Shown piece after piece: positions 21,800-34,130 of a stretch of DNA of 64,000 nucleotides. Below the pieces are notes generated by a model. That model had not been told where the DNA came from. It ran no database searches and saw nothing but the letters and a program-made list of their open reading frames with translations. The translations under genes were made by a program, and so were the position numbers. The first letter of the stretch is position 1. Each line of letters starts with the position of its first letter. The stretch comes from Pelobates cultripes (Eukaryota; Chordata; Amphibia; Anura; Pelobatidae): NCBI GenBank assembly GCA_933207985.1, contig OW240913.1:269127180-269191179 (forward strand). The letters run 5' to 3'.

Positions 21800-22303
21800 A
21801 CAATCCACATTTTCAAAACTGCTACACTATCACTCAAAATTTCATGGACATTTTCTTGTCAGAACTATAATCCACCGGCTAGATACATTTACAGATAGCA
21901 ATTTATTTTTGTTGTCTGTCACTTTGTAAATAAACTTTTTCCCTCCAGTCGCCTCCCAAGCTTTCCTGATGGTTCATGAGACTTCGATGACACATGGCCT
22001 GGAAGCAAGTGAAGAGGCTTAAGTGGAAAGCGCAATTTCACACAAACATCAGTCAATATAGGTTTATTGATGCAAAGCCAGATTGTTTCACCCTGCTAAG
22101 AGAGTTGATTCCAATTATCTTTGTGGAGAGTTCTAGAAAGTTGTTAATTGCACTTCACAGAGTGAAATATTTAGCTGGTAGTTATTATCCCCTTTTATGA
22201 CGTTGTTTATTCTACACATATTTACAGCGCACTTGTTTCAAGAGTGCTACAGAATATATACACCTATTAAGCAAATTCACTGTCAGTGTGAATGTTTGAA
22301 AGC
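21800..22303. other. Non-coding stretch without recognisable feature
   Basis: Nothing beyond AT-rich sequence. A 68-codon open frame at 21994-22200 has no recognisable motif. Confidence 0.5.
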
Positions 22304-22999
22304 TTAAAGCGGCACTGTCATGCCGAACTTACCTTTTCTCAATCTCTTCCTCTTCTCCCCCTCTCTCAGGATCTGTTCTTCTTTTCTTCCTGTCTTCTTT
22401 AGTTTTCTTTAAAATCATAAGACAAAGTAGGGACTCTTTGCCTGATGGAGGTTTCCTCCACTTGACCAGCTCTGACCAGCAGAGGAGCAAAGTGTGCTTG
22501 ATTTCCGCTGGTCAGAGCAGTTTTCCCACAATTCTTTCCTTTCCTCTGTGTTCCCACGTCGCTTCCTGTCATTTTAGACGAAACTGCCAAATTGCGTTCT
22601 AACTGAATGAGAACAGTATGTTCGTTTGTTTTAGAACTCAATTCGGCACTTTGTTTGTATCGGAATTTCATTCAAATGAATGAAACTCCGATCCTATTCG
22701 TGCTGTGGCTGCATCTTGCAGCCACTTAGTAGATAACTCCCTAATTCCCACGGGATCAGGAAGTTATCTACTAAAAGGCTGAAAGACCTAAATTGGTCTT
22801 TCAGCCACATTTACTATTTACTAATACTAAGTAAAAATTACTTAGTATTGGTAAATGCTGCCCCTACTCGCTATACCGCTAGTAGGGGCATGTCTAGTAA
22901 ACAGTGAGCAGCTTGTGGCTGCTCACTGTAAAAAAAATAAAAACCTATTGGCCCCCACCCCTAAACGACGGATGGGGGCCCTATAGTAAAATAAGGGTG

Positions 23000-23340
23000 G
23001 GGGCCATAAAGATAATGAGGGGGGAGGACCTACTGTCCTCCACCCCCGCTCCCACCCCTGCGTGGTGGATGGGGGTCATAATAATAATGAGGGGGGGACC
23101 TACTGTCCTCCCACCCAGACCCCCACCCCTGGGCGGCAGGTGGGGGCCATAATGATAATGAGGGGGGGACCTACTGTCCTCTCCCCCCGGCCCCCACCCC
23201 TGGGCGGCGGGTGGGGACCATAACGATAATGAGGGGGGGACCTACTGTCCTCCCCCCCGGACTCCACCCCTGGGCGACGGGTGGGGGCCATACTGATAAT
23301 GAGGGGGGGGACCTACTGTCCTCCCCCCCAAATAAGGCCA
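23000..23340 (+). repeat. 71-bp minisatellite, left array
   Basis: Five units with the core CCATAATGATAATGAGG followed by GACCTACTGTCCTCC. Core starts are near 23004, 23076, 23147, 23218 and 23288 (spacing 70-72). The same unit occurs in reverse orientation at 23810-24330. Confidence 0.9.
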
Positions 23341-23502
23341 AATAAAAAAACATCATACCCGTCGAACTTAAAATAAAAGAAAAAACCAGAGTGCAAAAAA
23401 AAATAATCCATCTTCACCCATGGAGGGCTTCACGCAGACTGAACTCCGCAGGGTGGGGGAAGGCTTATAAAACCTTGCCCCGCCCTGCAATTAGGCTAAG
23501 AA

Positions 23503-23790
23503 CACTCTGATTGGTGGGTTTAAGCCAATCAGAGTGCTCTTTGTCATTTTACACAGCGTGGGAAAATTCAAAAGAACTTTCCCACACTGTGTAAAATGAC
23601 ACAGAGTACTGTGATTGGATGGCTTGAAATCCATCCAATCACAGTACTCTGTGTCATTTTACACAGCGTGGGAAAATTCCAAAGAACTTTCCCACACTGT
23701 GTAAAATGACAGAGAGTACTGTGATTGGATGGATTTCAAGCCATCCAATCACAGTGCTCTGTGTAATTTTACACAGCGTGGGACTATTCC
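23503..23790. repeat. Tandem palindromes at the element centre
   Basis: Alternating palindromes: CACTCTGATTGG/CCAATCAGAGTG (23503-23536), TGTCATTTTACACAG/CTGTGTAAAATGACA (23542-23601), GAGTACTGTGATTGGATGG with its complement (about 23600-23655), then the last two types again. The pair forms a roughly 110-bp tandem repeat in which each half is itself a hairpin. Confidence 0.88.
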
Positions 23791-23809
23791 AAAGAACTTC
23801 CCCCCCCTG

Positions 23810-24330
23810 GGCGGCAGGTGGGGGCCTGTGGGGGAGGACAGTAGGTCCCCCCACTCATTATCATTATGGCCCCCGCCCGCCGCCCAGGGGTGGGGGCCTG
23901 GGGGGGAGGACAGTAGGTCCCCCCCTCATTATCATCATGGCCCCCACCCGTCGCCCAGGGGTGGTGGCCGGGGGGGAGGACAGTAGGTCCCCCCCCTTAT
24001 TATCATCATGGCCCCCACCCGCCGCCCAGGGGTGGGGGCCGGGGGGGGAGGACAGTAGGTCCCCGCCCCCTCATTATCATCATGGCCCCCACCCGCCACC
24101 CAGGGGTGGGAGCGGGGGTGGAGGACAGTAGGTCCTCCCCCCTCATTATCTTTATGGCCCCCACCCGCTGCCCAGGGGTGGAGGTCTGGGGGGGAGGACA
24201 GTAGGTTCCCCCCCTCATTATCATTATGGCCCCCACCAGCCGCTCAAAGTGTGGGGGCAGGTGGGGAAGGACAGTAGGTCCCATCCCTCCATTGTAATTT
24301 ATGGCCCCCACCTGCTGCTCAGGGGTGGGG
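23810..24330 (-). repeat. 71-bp minisatellite, right array (inverted)
   Basis: Seven units with core CATTATCATTATGGCCCCC and GGAGGACAGTAGGTC. ATGGC positions fall near 23866, 23937, 24008, 24082, 24154, 24226 and 24301 (spacing 71-75). This is the reverse complement of the left array, so the two arrays form long arms around the central palindromes. Confidence 0.9.
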
Positions 24331-25772
24331 GCCGGATAGTAGGGGTTTTTATTTTACAGTGAGCAGCCACAGGCTGCTCACTGTTTAGTAGACATGCCCC
24401 TACTCGCGGTATAGCGAGTAGGGGCATTGGGGAGATTTTAATCTCCCTTGTGCTATTATGGGGATCATATTGACCCCCATAGAGTGAGCAGGGACCTGGG
24501 GGGCTTATGAAGTGGCAGGGAGCACTGCTCCCTGCCGCTTCTATAGTTACATATTACAAGGAGAGAGCTGCTCGCCGGTAGCTCCCTCCTTGTAATAAAC
24601 TGAACGAACAAACGAACACTGATACACAGTGTTTGTTTGTTCGTCTGACAATGCTATTCATTCATTCGTCTGTCTGATGAATTAATGAATAGATGAAATT
24701 CCCGTTCGCATGTCCAGGTGTTTCACTGAGCATGTGCGTGAATCTCACAGTCTATCTAGTGTGGGCTGATGATGTGTCCCACAGGGACTTCCTCTACCCA
24801 CACAAAGATGGCGGCGCCCTGAATATAGATCGGGGGAGAAAATAAGGAATAAAAAATAGGTAATATGAGGGGCTTAGAGGCTTAGGGGCCTTTGGGGGTG
24901 ACTAAGGGGTCAATTAGAGATAGTGGAGATGGGAGGGGGGTTAAAAAAAAACGGGATTCGGCATGACAGTGCCGCTTTAAGAAAAACAAGTTTTTCTCCC
25001 TTAGTAATAACTCTCCTTAATCAGATACTCAGAAACACGAGTGGGTGTATTGTGACCACACTTTAATCTCTGTCACAGTTACAGCAAGCATTTTTTGTTG
25101 CTGCATAGATACAACACATTTTCCAAATTTCAACATTAGTAGTTTTCATATAATAATTTAGAAAACAATTGTATATAATTAGAATAATAAGTAATACCAT
25201 GGATAAACTAAATTTGAGATTGTTGAGAATCGGCAAGTGAATTTAATATTTTAGGGCAGGGGTCCTCAAACTACGGCCCACGGGCTGCATCCATCCCACC
25301 AGGGTCCTGAACCTGGCCCAAGCATTTAGGGCCACCCGATGGACCCTATATCTGCAGGAGCCCGGTCAGCGCTGCAGCTGTGCAATAGAGCGTCCGGGCA
25401 TCCATAAAAAATTGCAGCCACAAAGTAGTGTTGGGAAGAAGTGACAGGCCGCGAGGACGGAAGAGCCATGCCGACTCCCATCAGCCACATCTACCTTCCT
25501 GCAAAAAAGTAAGAAAAATTAGCTATGTGTGTGTGTATGTATGTGTGTATGTATGTATGTCAGTATGTTTGTATGTATGTCTGTCTGTGTGTATGTATTT
25601 CAGTATGTGTGTGTGTGTGTATGTGTATGTATCTATGTCAGTATGTGTTTGTATGTATGTATTTGTTTGTATGTATGTCTGTCTGTGTGTGTATATGTAT
25701 GTCAGTATGTGTCTCTCTTTATATATGTTTGTATGTCAGTATGTGTATGTATGTATGTATGCATGTCAGTAT

Positions 25773-26174
25773 CATAGGCGTGCGCACGGGGTGTGCCCAG
25801 GCACACCCTAGTCTCCGCGGCCCACGCATGGATCAAGGCCGGCAGGGGAGATCATAAGATCTCCCCTGTCGGTCCATGCAGAGCCTGCGCTATCCGAGTG
25901 CCGGCCCTGCTGAATGCCTCCATGGGCCGGTGGGGAGATAAAAGATCTCCCTCACCAGCCCACAGGCAGGGAGGGAGGCAGGAGAGGACCCGGATAGCTC
26001 TTGCCAGAAGCTCCGCAGGGTTCCTCTCGCCAGGTCAGAGTGTTGCCGGTGCTAGAGTTCACTCACACTAGGACCACCAGGAATCAGGAATAGCAGCTTC
26101 CAAGGCAAAAGGTAAGCACACTAACAACACACACACAACATCCTCACACACACAGCAGTGTATGTATGTATGTA

Positions 26175-26256
<82 letters not shown>

Positions 26257-26460
26257 CACACACATTTTATATATAGATCGTGATGAAAGTCCTCAAGTAG
26301 AACTGAAACGTTGATCTTTTTAACAAAACTTATTAAAAGTTATATTTTGGGAATCCGTGAGTGCAGCCTTCTATTACAGCCATTTGGATATTTGGAGCCC
26401 TGGTAGTGCACCCGGTCTTGGAAATTGGAGTTTGAGTGCAAGGAACAGTTGCTATTTTCA

Positions 26461-26512
<52 letters not shown>

Positions 26513-26586
26513 GCCTTACATATACACGCGTGTTTGTGTGTGCCTTAGGGTGCACTCCCTAAAGCAATAGGCTGCACACGCCTATG
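25773..26586. mobile_element. hAT-like element, CATAGGCGTG ends
   Basis: Ends CATAGGCGTGCGCACGGGG and, inward from the right, CATAGGCGTGTGCAGCC. A target duplication cannot be read because the insertion lies in a tandem array. The left part (25800-26080) is the reverse complement of the GC-rich tail of the hAT copies at 51480-51780 and 62100-62400 (the AGATCTCCC/GGGAGATC palindromes). A GT/AT microsatellite lies at 26161-26245 and an AT run at 26461-26510. Confidence 0.7.
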
Positions 26587-26768
26587 TATGTGTGTGTATG
26601 TATGTATGTCAGTATGTGTGTGTGTATGTATGTATGTGTTTGTATGTATGTATGTATTTCAGTATGTATGTATGAATGTATGTCTGTGTGTATGTATGCA
26701 TGTATCAGTATGTATGTGTTTATATGTATGTATATGTATGTATGTCAGTATGTATGTATGTATGTCAG

Positions 26769-27313
26769 TGTGACGGACCCGTTGGCACTCCGACCGAGTA
26801 CCTCTGCCAATCGTTGCTCCTAGTGCTTGCCGAGGACTCCAAGCACTCCAACCGACACCATCAGCACTGCAGACCTATCTCATCCCCCAAGCATGAGCCA
26901 AGGCTTCAAGAAAGGGTCAAGCAGGTCTGTTTAATGAGCACACAAAAGCAACAGCACTCATGCAGCAAAACAACTCCTCCTCAGAGGAAAACAAAATGAC
27001 AGTTAAAGACAGACAGTGTTTGAATATATGACAGTTATTAAGGGTTTAAACTGGTGTTCTAAGAGGGGGGGGGAATAAAACAGTCAAACTAAGTCCATAA
27101 AACAGGGGTTTTCTTCACACTCTGCATCCGAAGTGCATAGCAAAACTGCAGATCCTTTGTCAGAGCATTTAAAGGGCCAGAACCAGTCTATTAAAATCCA
27201 AATGCCCAAATAACATATTTAAAGGGCAAAATCTTCCAGGGGCCATAGTCACAGGGCTGGAGGCTGGCAATTAGTACTCTCCAGGCACAAGTGGTGAAGG
27301 GCACTTCGTCACA
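26769..27313 (-). repeat. 3' LTR of the non-autonomous element
   Basis: TGTGACGGACCCGTTGGCAC to GGGCACTTCGTCACA. About 95% similar by eye to 28826-29372. Confidence 0.9.
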
Positions 27314-28705
27314 CATCTTCCCATTGTGGGGGAGATTAACCAAGTACCTGACCTTCTGTCGGTCAGTACCTGAATAAGTCGCGTAGCCCACCCACAACAA
27401 ACAGTTAACAGAGTAGCCCACCCACAATACACCATTACTGCACCTGGTGATTCCTGGTGTCTGGCTCTGGCCTGTATGTCCCAGGTTGCTGAGGGAAACT
27501 AGTGGGTAGAGGCCAGCGGTGCTCTGCCCGGATGCCAGTGCTTCTGCTGGGTTGGCCAGTGGGTATTCAGGTTCTGACCAAGAGGGCAAGGGAGGGCAGA
27601 GGCCGAACGCGCTCTGACCGGATGCCAGCTCTTCTGGTGGAAGGGGGTCAGTGGAGGCTAACATCTTCTCCACTAAACCCAGTACCGGGTTAGGGGTTGG
27701 CTGTGGAGGGGAGGGGTCACCTACCTCCTCCTCCTGGTACTCCTGCTGCCGCTGGGGAGCGAGACCGGTTGTCTCCTCTCCCTGAAGCTCACACTGCCGG
27801 TGGAGAGAGAGCCCGGTTGCCTCCTCTCCCTGGGGCTCCAACTGCAGTTGGGGATCTGGGCCAGCTGCCCAGCATCCCTGTAGGGCCGGTAGAGAGACCT
27901 CTGCCCCATCTCCACCTGCCATTTGAGGTTCCTTCCAGTGCCAGTCTATGAGATCACCCAGGACTTCGGAATAAGGACCATCTGCCTCCTCTCTCTGTAG
28001 CTCTGGCTGCAACTGGGGATCTGGGCCGGCTGCTCAACATCCCTGTAGGGCCAGTAGAGAGACCACATTCCCATCTCCACCTTCCATTTGGGGGTTCTCC
28101 CAGTGCCAGTCTATGAGATCCCCCAGGACTTGGGAATAAAGACCACCTGCCTCCTCTCACTGTAGCTCTGGCTGTAACTGGGGATCTGGGCCGGCTGCCC
28201 AGCATCCCTATAGGGCCGGTAGAGAGACCTCGGTCCTATCTCCACCTGCCATTTGAGGTTCCTCCCAGTGCAAGTCTATGAGGTCCCCTTGGGAATAAGG
28301 ACCACCTGCCTCCTCTGCCGATAGCTCCAGGTGCAGTTGGGGATCTGGGCCGACTGCACAGCATCCCTGTGGGGCCGGTAGAGAGACCTTGGTCCCATCT
28401 CTACCTGCCTGTTGGGGTTCCTCACAGGTCCAATCTATGAGGTCCCCTACTTTGGGTACCTCTGGCTGCCTCTGGGGATAGAGGCTAACCTCCTTTTGTT
28501 GGAGGCTTCTTTTCCTCTCTTTAGCCAGCAGGAATTCTTGGTCCCTCTTTGCTTCTCTTTCAACGGTTACCTGGCTCCAGATCGCCTGGAAGGTATCCAT
28601 GGACACATCAGGGCCATACCAGGCCACTCGCTGCCTCACCTCGGCCAGAAAATCTTCGCAAGAGTCAGAGTATGCCATACTTGCTTGCTCCAAGTTAATG
28701 GACAC
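27314..28705 (-). pseudogene. Gag-like protein with four 160-bp repeats, decayed
   Basis: Read from 28705 on the minus strand, the frame begins MSINLEQASMAYSDSCEDF, followed by a helical K/E-rich segment (about residues 35-75). Four tandem units then follow, each about 53-56 residues, marked by GDLIDWHWEEPQMAGGD and VSLPALQGCWAAGPDPQL. Unit spacing, from the CTATGAG marks near 27946, 28112, 28275 and 28434, is 158-166 bp. Three in-frame stops lie between about 28205 and 28012. The last part is E/Q/P rich and runs into the LTR. I do not recognise the family. Its place between LTRs and the lack of enzymes suggest a structural gag-like role. Confidence 0.6.
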
Positions 28706-28825
28706 CTCTGCTTCCTGGGGCGCTGCACGAATGCTAGCGTTGCCCTCACTATGATCAACACGTTACCGGTGTCTCTGAGCTGCTTCTCCTCGCACTAGGA
28801 CGCCATCCCACCGTTTGCCTCTAAA

Positions 28826-29372
28826 TGTGACGGACCTGCTGACACTCCGACTGAGTACCTCCGCCAATCGATGCTCCTAGTGCTTGCCGATGACTCCAAG
28901 CATTCCAACCGACACCATCAGCACTGCAGACTTATCCCATCCCCCAAGCATGAGCCAATGCTTCAAGAAAGGGTCAAGCAGGTCTGTTTAATGAGCACAC
29001 CAAAAACAACAGCACTCATGCAGCAAAACAACTCTTCCTCAGAGGAAAACAAAATGACAGTTAAAGACAGACAGTGTTTGAATATATGACAGTTATTAAG
29101 GGTTTAAACTGGTGTTCTAAGAGGAGGGGGGAATAAAACAGTCAAACTAAGTCCATAAAATAGGGGTTTTCTTCACACTCTGCATCCGAAGTGCATAGCA
29201 AAACTCCAGATCCGTTGTCAGAGCATTTAAAGGGCCAAAACCAGTCTAATAAAATCCACTATGCCCAAATAACGTATTTAAAGGGCAAAATCTTCCAGGG
29301 GCCATAGTCATACGGCAAGAGGCTGGTAATTAGTCCTCTCCAGGCACAAATGGCGAAGGGCACTTCGTCACA
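28826..29372 (-). repeat. 5' LTR of the non-autonomous element
   Basis: TGTGACGGACCTGCTGACAC to GGCACTTCGTCACA. On the minus strand the sequence after it reads TTTAGAGGCAAACGG, which is not a standard TGG-type tRNA primer site. Confidence 0.9.
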
Positions 29373-29828
29373 GTCGGTATGTGTTTGTATGTATGTATAT
29401 GAATGTATGTGTTTGTATGTCTGTCTGTGTGTCTGTTTTTCAGTATGTGTGTATGTATGTCAGAATGTATGTAAGTCAGTATGTATGTCTGTGTGTGTAT
29501 GTGTTTGTATGTATGTCAGTATGTGTATGTGTGTATTTCAGTATGTATGTATGTAGGTAGGTTTGTATATGTGTGTCAGTATGTATGTGTATGCATGTCA
29601 GTATGTATATGTCTGTCTGTGTATGTCATTATGTATGTATGTGTGTGTGTATGTATGTCCTTATGCGTGTTTGTGTCTGAATGTATGTTAGCATGTGCCT
29701 GTGTGTCTGTTTCAGTATGTATAGGAATTTGTTCAATTTTTTTTCAAACTATAGTTCAGCCCCCAACAGTGTTTGAGGGACAGTGAACTGGCTCCCTGTT
29801 TGAAAAGTTTGAGAACCCTGTTTTAGGG

Positions 29829-30641
29829 TAATATAGTGAAGCTTAAAAAAAATTGCTTAAATTGAGAATTTGTTTTCTTAAACCTGCAATTATCTTGACA
29901 GGTTATGTAACACAATGTATTGTTTAGGGAAAGTAAATTATGTTAACGGAACACTTCACACATATATAGCACTACAGCTTGATCTATACATCAAAACTGT
30001 TTCATTGAGCTAAAGTTGTTTTGGTGCTTAGAATATCTCTTTATAGTCACAGTTTAGTGAATGTCCCTTTAGTAAATCAATTGGAGTTTACCCACTACTA
30101 ACTGGAAATGATCAAGACTTGAGTAGGGAATTGCAAAGTTTAGGCAAAAATATAAAAATAAATGCAAATATTCACCAATACATATTCTTTACAGCTATTT
30201 GGACTAACATTTCCAAATTACATATATTCACCAGTACAACTATACTGCAGCAATTTTATAAAGATCATGTATTTAATCTTGCAGTGTTCAGTTTCTTGGC
30301 AATTTTCGGGATATTCTTGTATTGCTAGTGTTCCCCACCCAAAGAGCATAGTGTACTCTAACGTAACCCACAACACTGGCATCCCGTAAGGAGGGACACA
30401 GATGGACAAGGTAAAAAGGATGGACCGAAGATGAAATCCACTGCAGAAGAATATACATGTGAACCTAACTTGAATGTATGCTTGGCTGACAGTCAGTCAG
30501 ACCCCATGGAGAGCTGTAGAAGTCCTACCATGGTTCTAGCACCTTTAGTGTAGCTCAAGCTACACTTACTGCGTACATGGAACATTTGTCCCCAAAAACA
30601 GGACACGAGAAGTCACGACAGTTGTGAGACCTTCTCTCATC
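29829..30641. other. Non-coding stretch without recognisable feature
   Basis: AT-rich sequence with no supported gene, repeat or element end. Confidence 0.5.
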
Positions 30642-30649
30642 CCCTATAT

Positions 30650-31098
30650 CAGGGGTTACCAATTATTTTTTCTGTGGAACCCTTTGACATAGTGTATCAA
30701 CGTCATGGAACCCTCCCCCAACCCCCACCCCGCCGGAAAAAGAAATTGCACCATTTGTTTGTATGTCAAGGTGTATATATCTGTGTTTGTATTTGCCAGT
30801 GTGTGTGTGTGTATATCTGACACACAGATACACACACACACCGGCACATAGATACACACACCATGACACACAGTGTTTATCTCTGGCATGGGGTCCCTGT
30901 GCTTCAGTGGGGCTGCTGGGCGGCTGGCAAGCGGTCCTTTAGTGATGCTGGAGCTGGAGTGATGTCATATTCCATCTCCAGCATCACTGCTGTGCGCGCA
31001 ATGGAGCTGAGCAGGGAGATCCCTGCTCACTGCTCCCTCACCCACTGTGGTCATTTTATTTGTTTACATTTTGGCAGAACCCCAATTGGAAAATGCTG
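30650..31098. mobile_element. 449-bp hAT-type MITE
   Basis: A perfect 8-bp duplication CCCTATAT lies at 30642-30649 and 31099-31106. Ends are CAGGGGTTACCAATTATTTT and, inward from the right, CAGCATTTTCCAATTGGGG. A short GT/CA palindromic array lies at 30780-30875. No coding capacity. Confidence 0.88.
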
Positions 31099-31106
31099 CC
31101 CTATAT

Positions 31107-34100
31107 CAATGTTTGTAATTAAGCTGAGAAATCAAGAGAGTTGCAAGGGAAATGAAAATCCAAAGGTAAAATAACTTATTTGGAAATTCTCCAATTTTCC
31201 TGTTTTTATTTGACATAATATTGGATTGTTGTTAATGACTATTGAGTGCCTTCATGGGATGTCTATGAATCATTCTATTAATGTCTAGTTTTCACCAATA
31301 AAGAATACCTACTGTATACTTCAACTCTGAACTAAACACTAATTAGTGATAGAGCATATTAATGTATCCACTAAATCCTTGCTGTACAATCCCCCTTACA
31401 CCCACACCTCCTACACACACTACACAACCTATGTCTCAATATGCACATTAGCCCTGCACTGAAAGCCTCATCGATCTTGGGCAGCTGCATGGACTAAAGT
31501 ATTAATTATTCCCCAATGTAAAAACAAGGAAATTAAAATGGTTACTTGTACATAATTCTGAGAAAGATGTATGGCTAATACGTGTGTTGTTTTTTTTTTT
31601 TTTTACAACCTTCTTGGGCATCAATATACCCACATGTTTCTCTGTATAGAAACAAAAATAAAGAATATAAGAACTCTGAGAGCGGACAAAAGCTTAGACA
31701 AACTCAATAGTTTGCACTTAGGTAAATCCCCGCTCAGGTCTAAAAATTATTTTGCTCACTTGTGCCATTACAGAGAGAACATATCTAAAGCATATCTGGC
31801 AGTGTAGCTCACAATTTATGTTTATACAGTATTACTAATTGACTCGAGCATACTCTAGACTGGAGTTTGGAGCAGTGTGCAGGTAATATTTTTGGTTTGC
31901 TTGCTTTATCCTACAGTATTCAGCCTCAACATATAAAATGTTTACAGACATGTTTATTCACTAATATGAGAATTAAAAGTGAATTTCAAATTCAAGAGCA
32001 AAGTAGGCAAAATTGAAAATTGAAAAAAAAAATGGTCATCTATGCTTCCAATTCACCTACTTTGGCCTTACATTTGAAATTCACTTTGAATCCACTTTGA
32101 AGGTTATTCTGAATTCGGCCAGCCTGAAAAATTCTGAAGCAATAGCTTGCATACATTTTGTGCCCAGATTAAAACTGAGGTTATATTCTTAAAAAAAGTA
32201 TAGGATTTGGAAAATTCCCAAAGCACCAGTCCAGTTAATAAAATTCGGGACTGTCAGGATGCACATCTGCAGTCAATGCTTTCATGCAAATGAATGAGAA
32301 TGAGAAGTACTGTTAAATAAAAAAAAATGTCACAAACAGTGTGTTCAAAAAGGCACTTAATGCTAAATATATATGTTGTTTGTGAAATTAAAGCAGCTGT
32401 GTTACACCCTGTGAATATCCCAAAATCTACAAACAAAAAAAAATACAAATTCGCAAATTTGCTTGGGTCCAGCAAATTTCTACTGCATTGGTTCTAGTAA
32501 ATATGAGAATTACCAAAGTGGTTGGAGTTCGGTCACTTTCACTGGATTTTGTCCATCCGGATAAAACCAGGTTCTTAGTGAATGTTTTTGTTTTCTTTGC
32601 TCTTAGATTTCACATTCTTGTTACTGTATAATAGTGGGTGTTTTCACTTATGGGTTCATTAATTAATTGAATATTAGAAGAAAGATTTGGTCTAAAGGGG
32701 CAAGTCGAGTAGTAACCCCCTTCTATTTTATTTTTTGCACAAAAAAATAAAAAATAAAACTATTGGTATGGTAAAGGCTAAATGATAAGTGTGTAAAAAA
32801 AATATGCTGTCTGTCATAAATACTACTTTTTTCCCCTCCCTATTGATGGATGGACATGAGTTTGAGGAAATAACTAATCATGCTAAGATTTTGGGACATT
32901 TTTGAAAAATGCCCATCTTTCTGGGTATAGAACCCTCAGGAATGCTTACTCTGCCCTAACAAGGTTTCTGAAGTCACCCATTAGCTTTGCATTTGGCTCT
33001 CAGATCTTGGGCACCCTGAAAGATGCTTACTGACTGACTGACTGACTGTCATCTAGGGATATTATTGAACAACAGCATCAGGAGTTAGATGTTACCTAAA
33101 CACATGTGTATATATATGTTTATGGTATTGAACCTTGCTCCGTGTCTTATTAGGTCAGGGGTTGAGTACATCGAGTTAAATGCTCAGAACCCAAAAAGTA
33201 ATGGGAACAATTCTGGCACCCCAAAATTGAAAGTAGTTCTTTCGCATTCAAGGGTCATATATATTTCAAAACCCCCCATAAGTGACAGATCGCAAGTAGG
33301 TCCAGTGGACACAGGATGCATGTCAAGGTAGGATTTACTTACCTAAGCTGTCCCTCAAGGCCACTGCCATCATCTTCCTAGTAGTCTTCTTCAGTTTCTG
33401 GCCTATCAATTGCCAAGAGCTGCATCAGTGCTGCGAGAGAGTACAACACTGAGCTCTATAGAGGATCCAGCAGACCAGAGTTGTTTCCATTGTTTCCTGA
33501 ATCCCACAACTGTCACTTGTGATGGCTGCTGGGATTGGACAAACGTTGACAGCGGAGCTATATTTTTATACACCTCAGGCTTGTCCATAAGACAATGTTG
33601 TCTCTACTTTGTCTTTGTCTTGTCTTGGCATCTTCTTTCAATAAAACCCCAATGCAGTCAGTATCAATATTTCATAAAAATTATATCTTTATGAAATACT
33701 AAAAAGTGACAGATTCACTTTAAACATTACCAGTTGCCACTTGCTTTGCCTCTGGACTGAATACATGCCAGAGTAAGTGTATAAAACTCTACAACTCCGC
33801 TATAGTGCCAGGTGGGCTTTTTGGGCATGGATTTTACAATTCACCTATAATGTAAGCTCTTCTGAGAAGAAATTTCAACATTCGCTGGTGCTGTGCGTGC
33901 AACTTGTCTTAATGCAAATCCATTTTCAATCATTTATTGTGAGTGATTAAAACCTCCTATAGTCATATAGTGGTAGTTAAACTTTTTTTGTGTAATGCTT
34001 TGTAGAAATCCTTTACCACCTTTTTGTAATAAATACAGAGTGGGAGTCAAATCAAGTCCTGCTTTGCTGAAGGCCTTTGAAGAGTTTCATGGTTTACATA

Positions 34101-34130
34101 CACAAAAGTGCTGTTTTGAGGGTTCATAAG
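31107..34130. other. Mostly unrecognised non-coding stretch
   Basis: The only supported items are the dispersed repeat at 33270-33705 and a short TGAC run near 33028-33048. No motif-bearing open frame. Confidence 0.5.
33270..33705 (+). repeat. Dispersed repeat, copy 2 (unclassified)
   Basis: Partner of 7165-7612. It ends in the palindrome ATTTCATAAA/TTTATGAAAT (33669-33697). AGTGACAGAT occurs at both ends (33273 and 33705), which may be a short terminal direct repeat. Confidence 0.6.

Larger units (their letters stand above)
22304..24980. mobile_element. 2.7-kb TTAA element built of serial hairpins
   Basis: The ends are near-perfect 24-bp inverted repeats starting TTAAAGCGGCACTGTCATGC, with TTAA at both edges. 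No coding region. From left to right: a run of seven hairpins (22661-22928), a direct array of five 71-bp units (about 23000-23340), a set of tandem palindromes (23503-23790), an oppositely oriented array of seven similar units (about 23810-24330), and a run of at least eight hairpins (24357-24692). The hairpins CAGTGAGCAG.. and CCCCTACTCG.. occur on both sides, so the element is symmetric around its centre. TTAA plus TTAAAG termini suggest the T2 or piggyBac/Kolobok-like MITE world. Confidence 0.9.
26769..29372 (-). mobile_element. Non-autonomous LTR element with repetitive gag-like ORF
   Basis: LTRs at 26769-27313 (545 bp) and 28826-29372 (547 bp), both TGTGACGGAC...CTTCGTCACA. Flanking GTCAG (26764-26768) and GTCGG (29373-29377) look like a 5-bp duplication with one change. 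The 1.5-kb interior codes on the minus strand for a repeat-rich protein without protease, RT or integrase motifs, so it must have used enzymes from another element. A related LTR lies at 15629. Confidence 0.88.
25258..29820. mobile_element. hAT element with two nested insertions
   Basis: Ends CAGGGGTCCTCAAACT and, inward from the right, CAGGGTTCTCAAACTTTTC. An 8-bp duplication TTTTAGGG lies at 25250-25257 and 29821-29828. Without its insertions the element is about 1.1 kb and consists mainly of a GTATGTATGTCAGTATGTGT minisatellite (25524-25772, 26587-26768, 29378-29725). Nested inside the array are a hAT-like element (25773-26586) and a non-autonomous LTR element (26769-29372). No transposase is encoded. 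Confidence 0.88.

Noticed and set aside
23000..24330. Regular repeats of about 71 bp considered as a CRISPR-like array
   Set aside because: Whole units are conserved without unique spacers, arrays face each other, and the context is a vertebrate transposon.
25428..25857. Several CVCVYVCM frames
   Set aside because: Translation of a GTATGT repeat. No real protein features.
26587..26594. 8-bp target duplication for the CATAGGCGTG element
   Set aside because: Flanks GTCAGTAT and TATGTGTG do not match, and the site lies in a tandem array, so the duplication cannot be judged.
28801..28826. A standard tRNA primer site for the non-autonomous LTR element
   Set aside because: The sequence after the LTR (TTTAGAGGCAAACGG) does not start with TGG, and I could not see a self-primer partner in the LTR.
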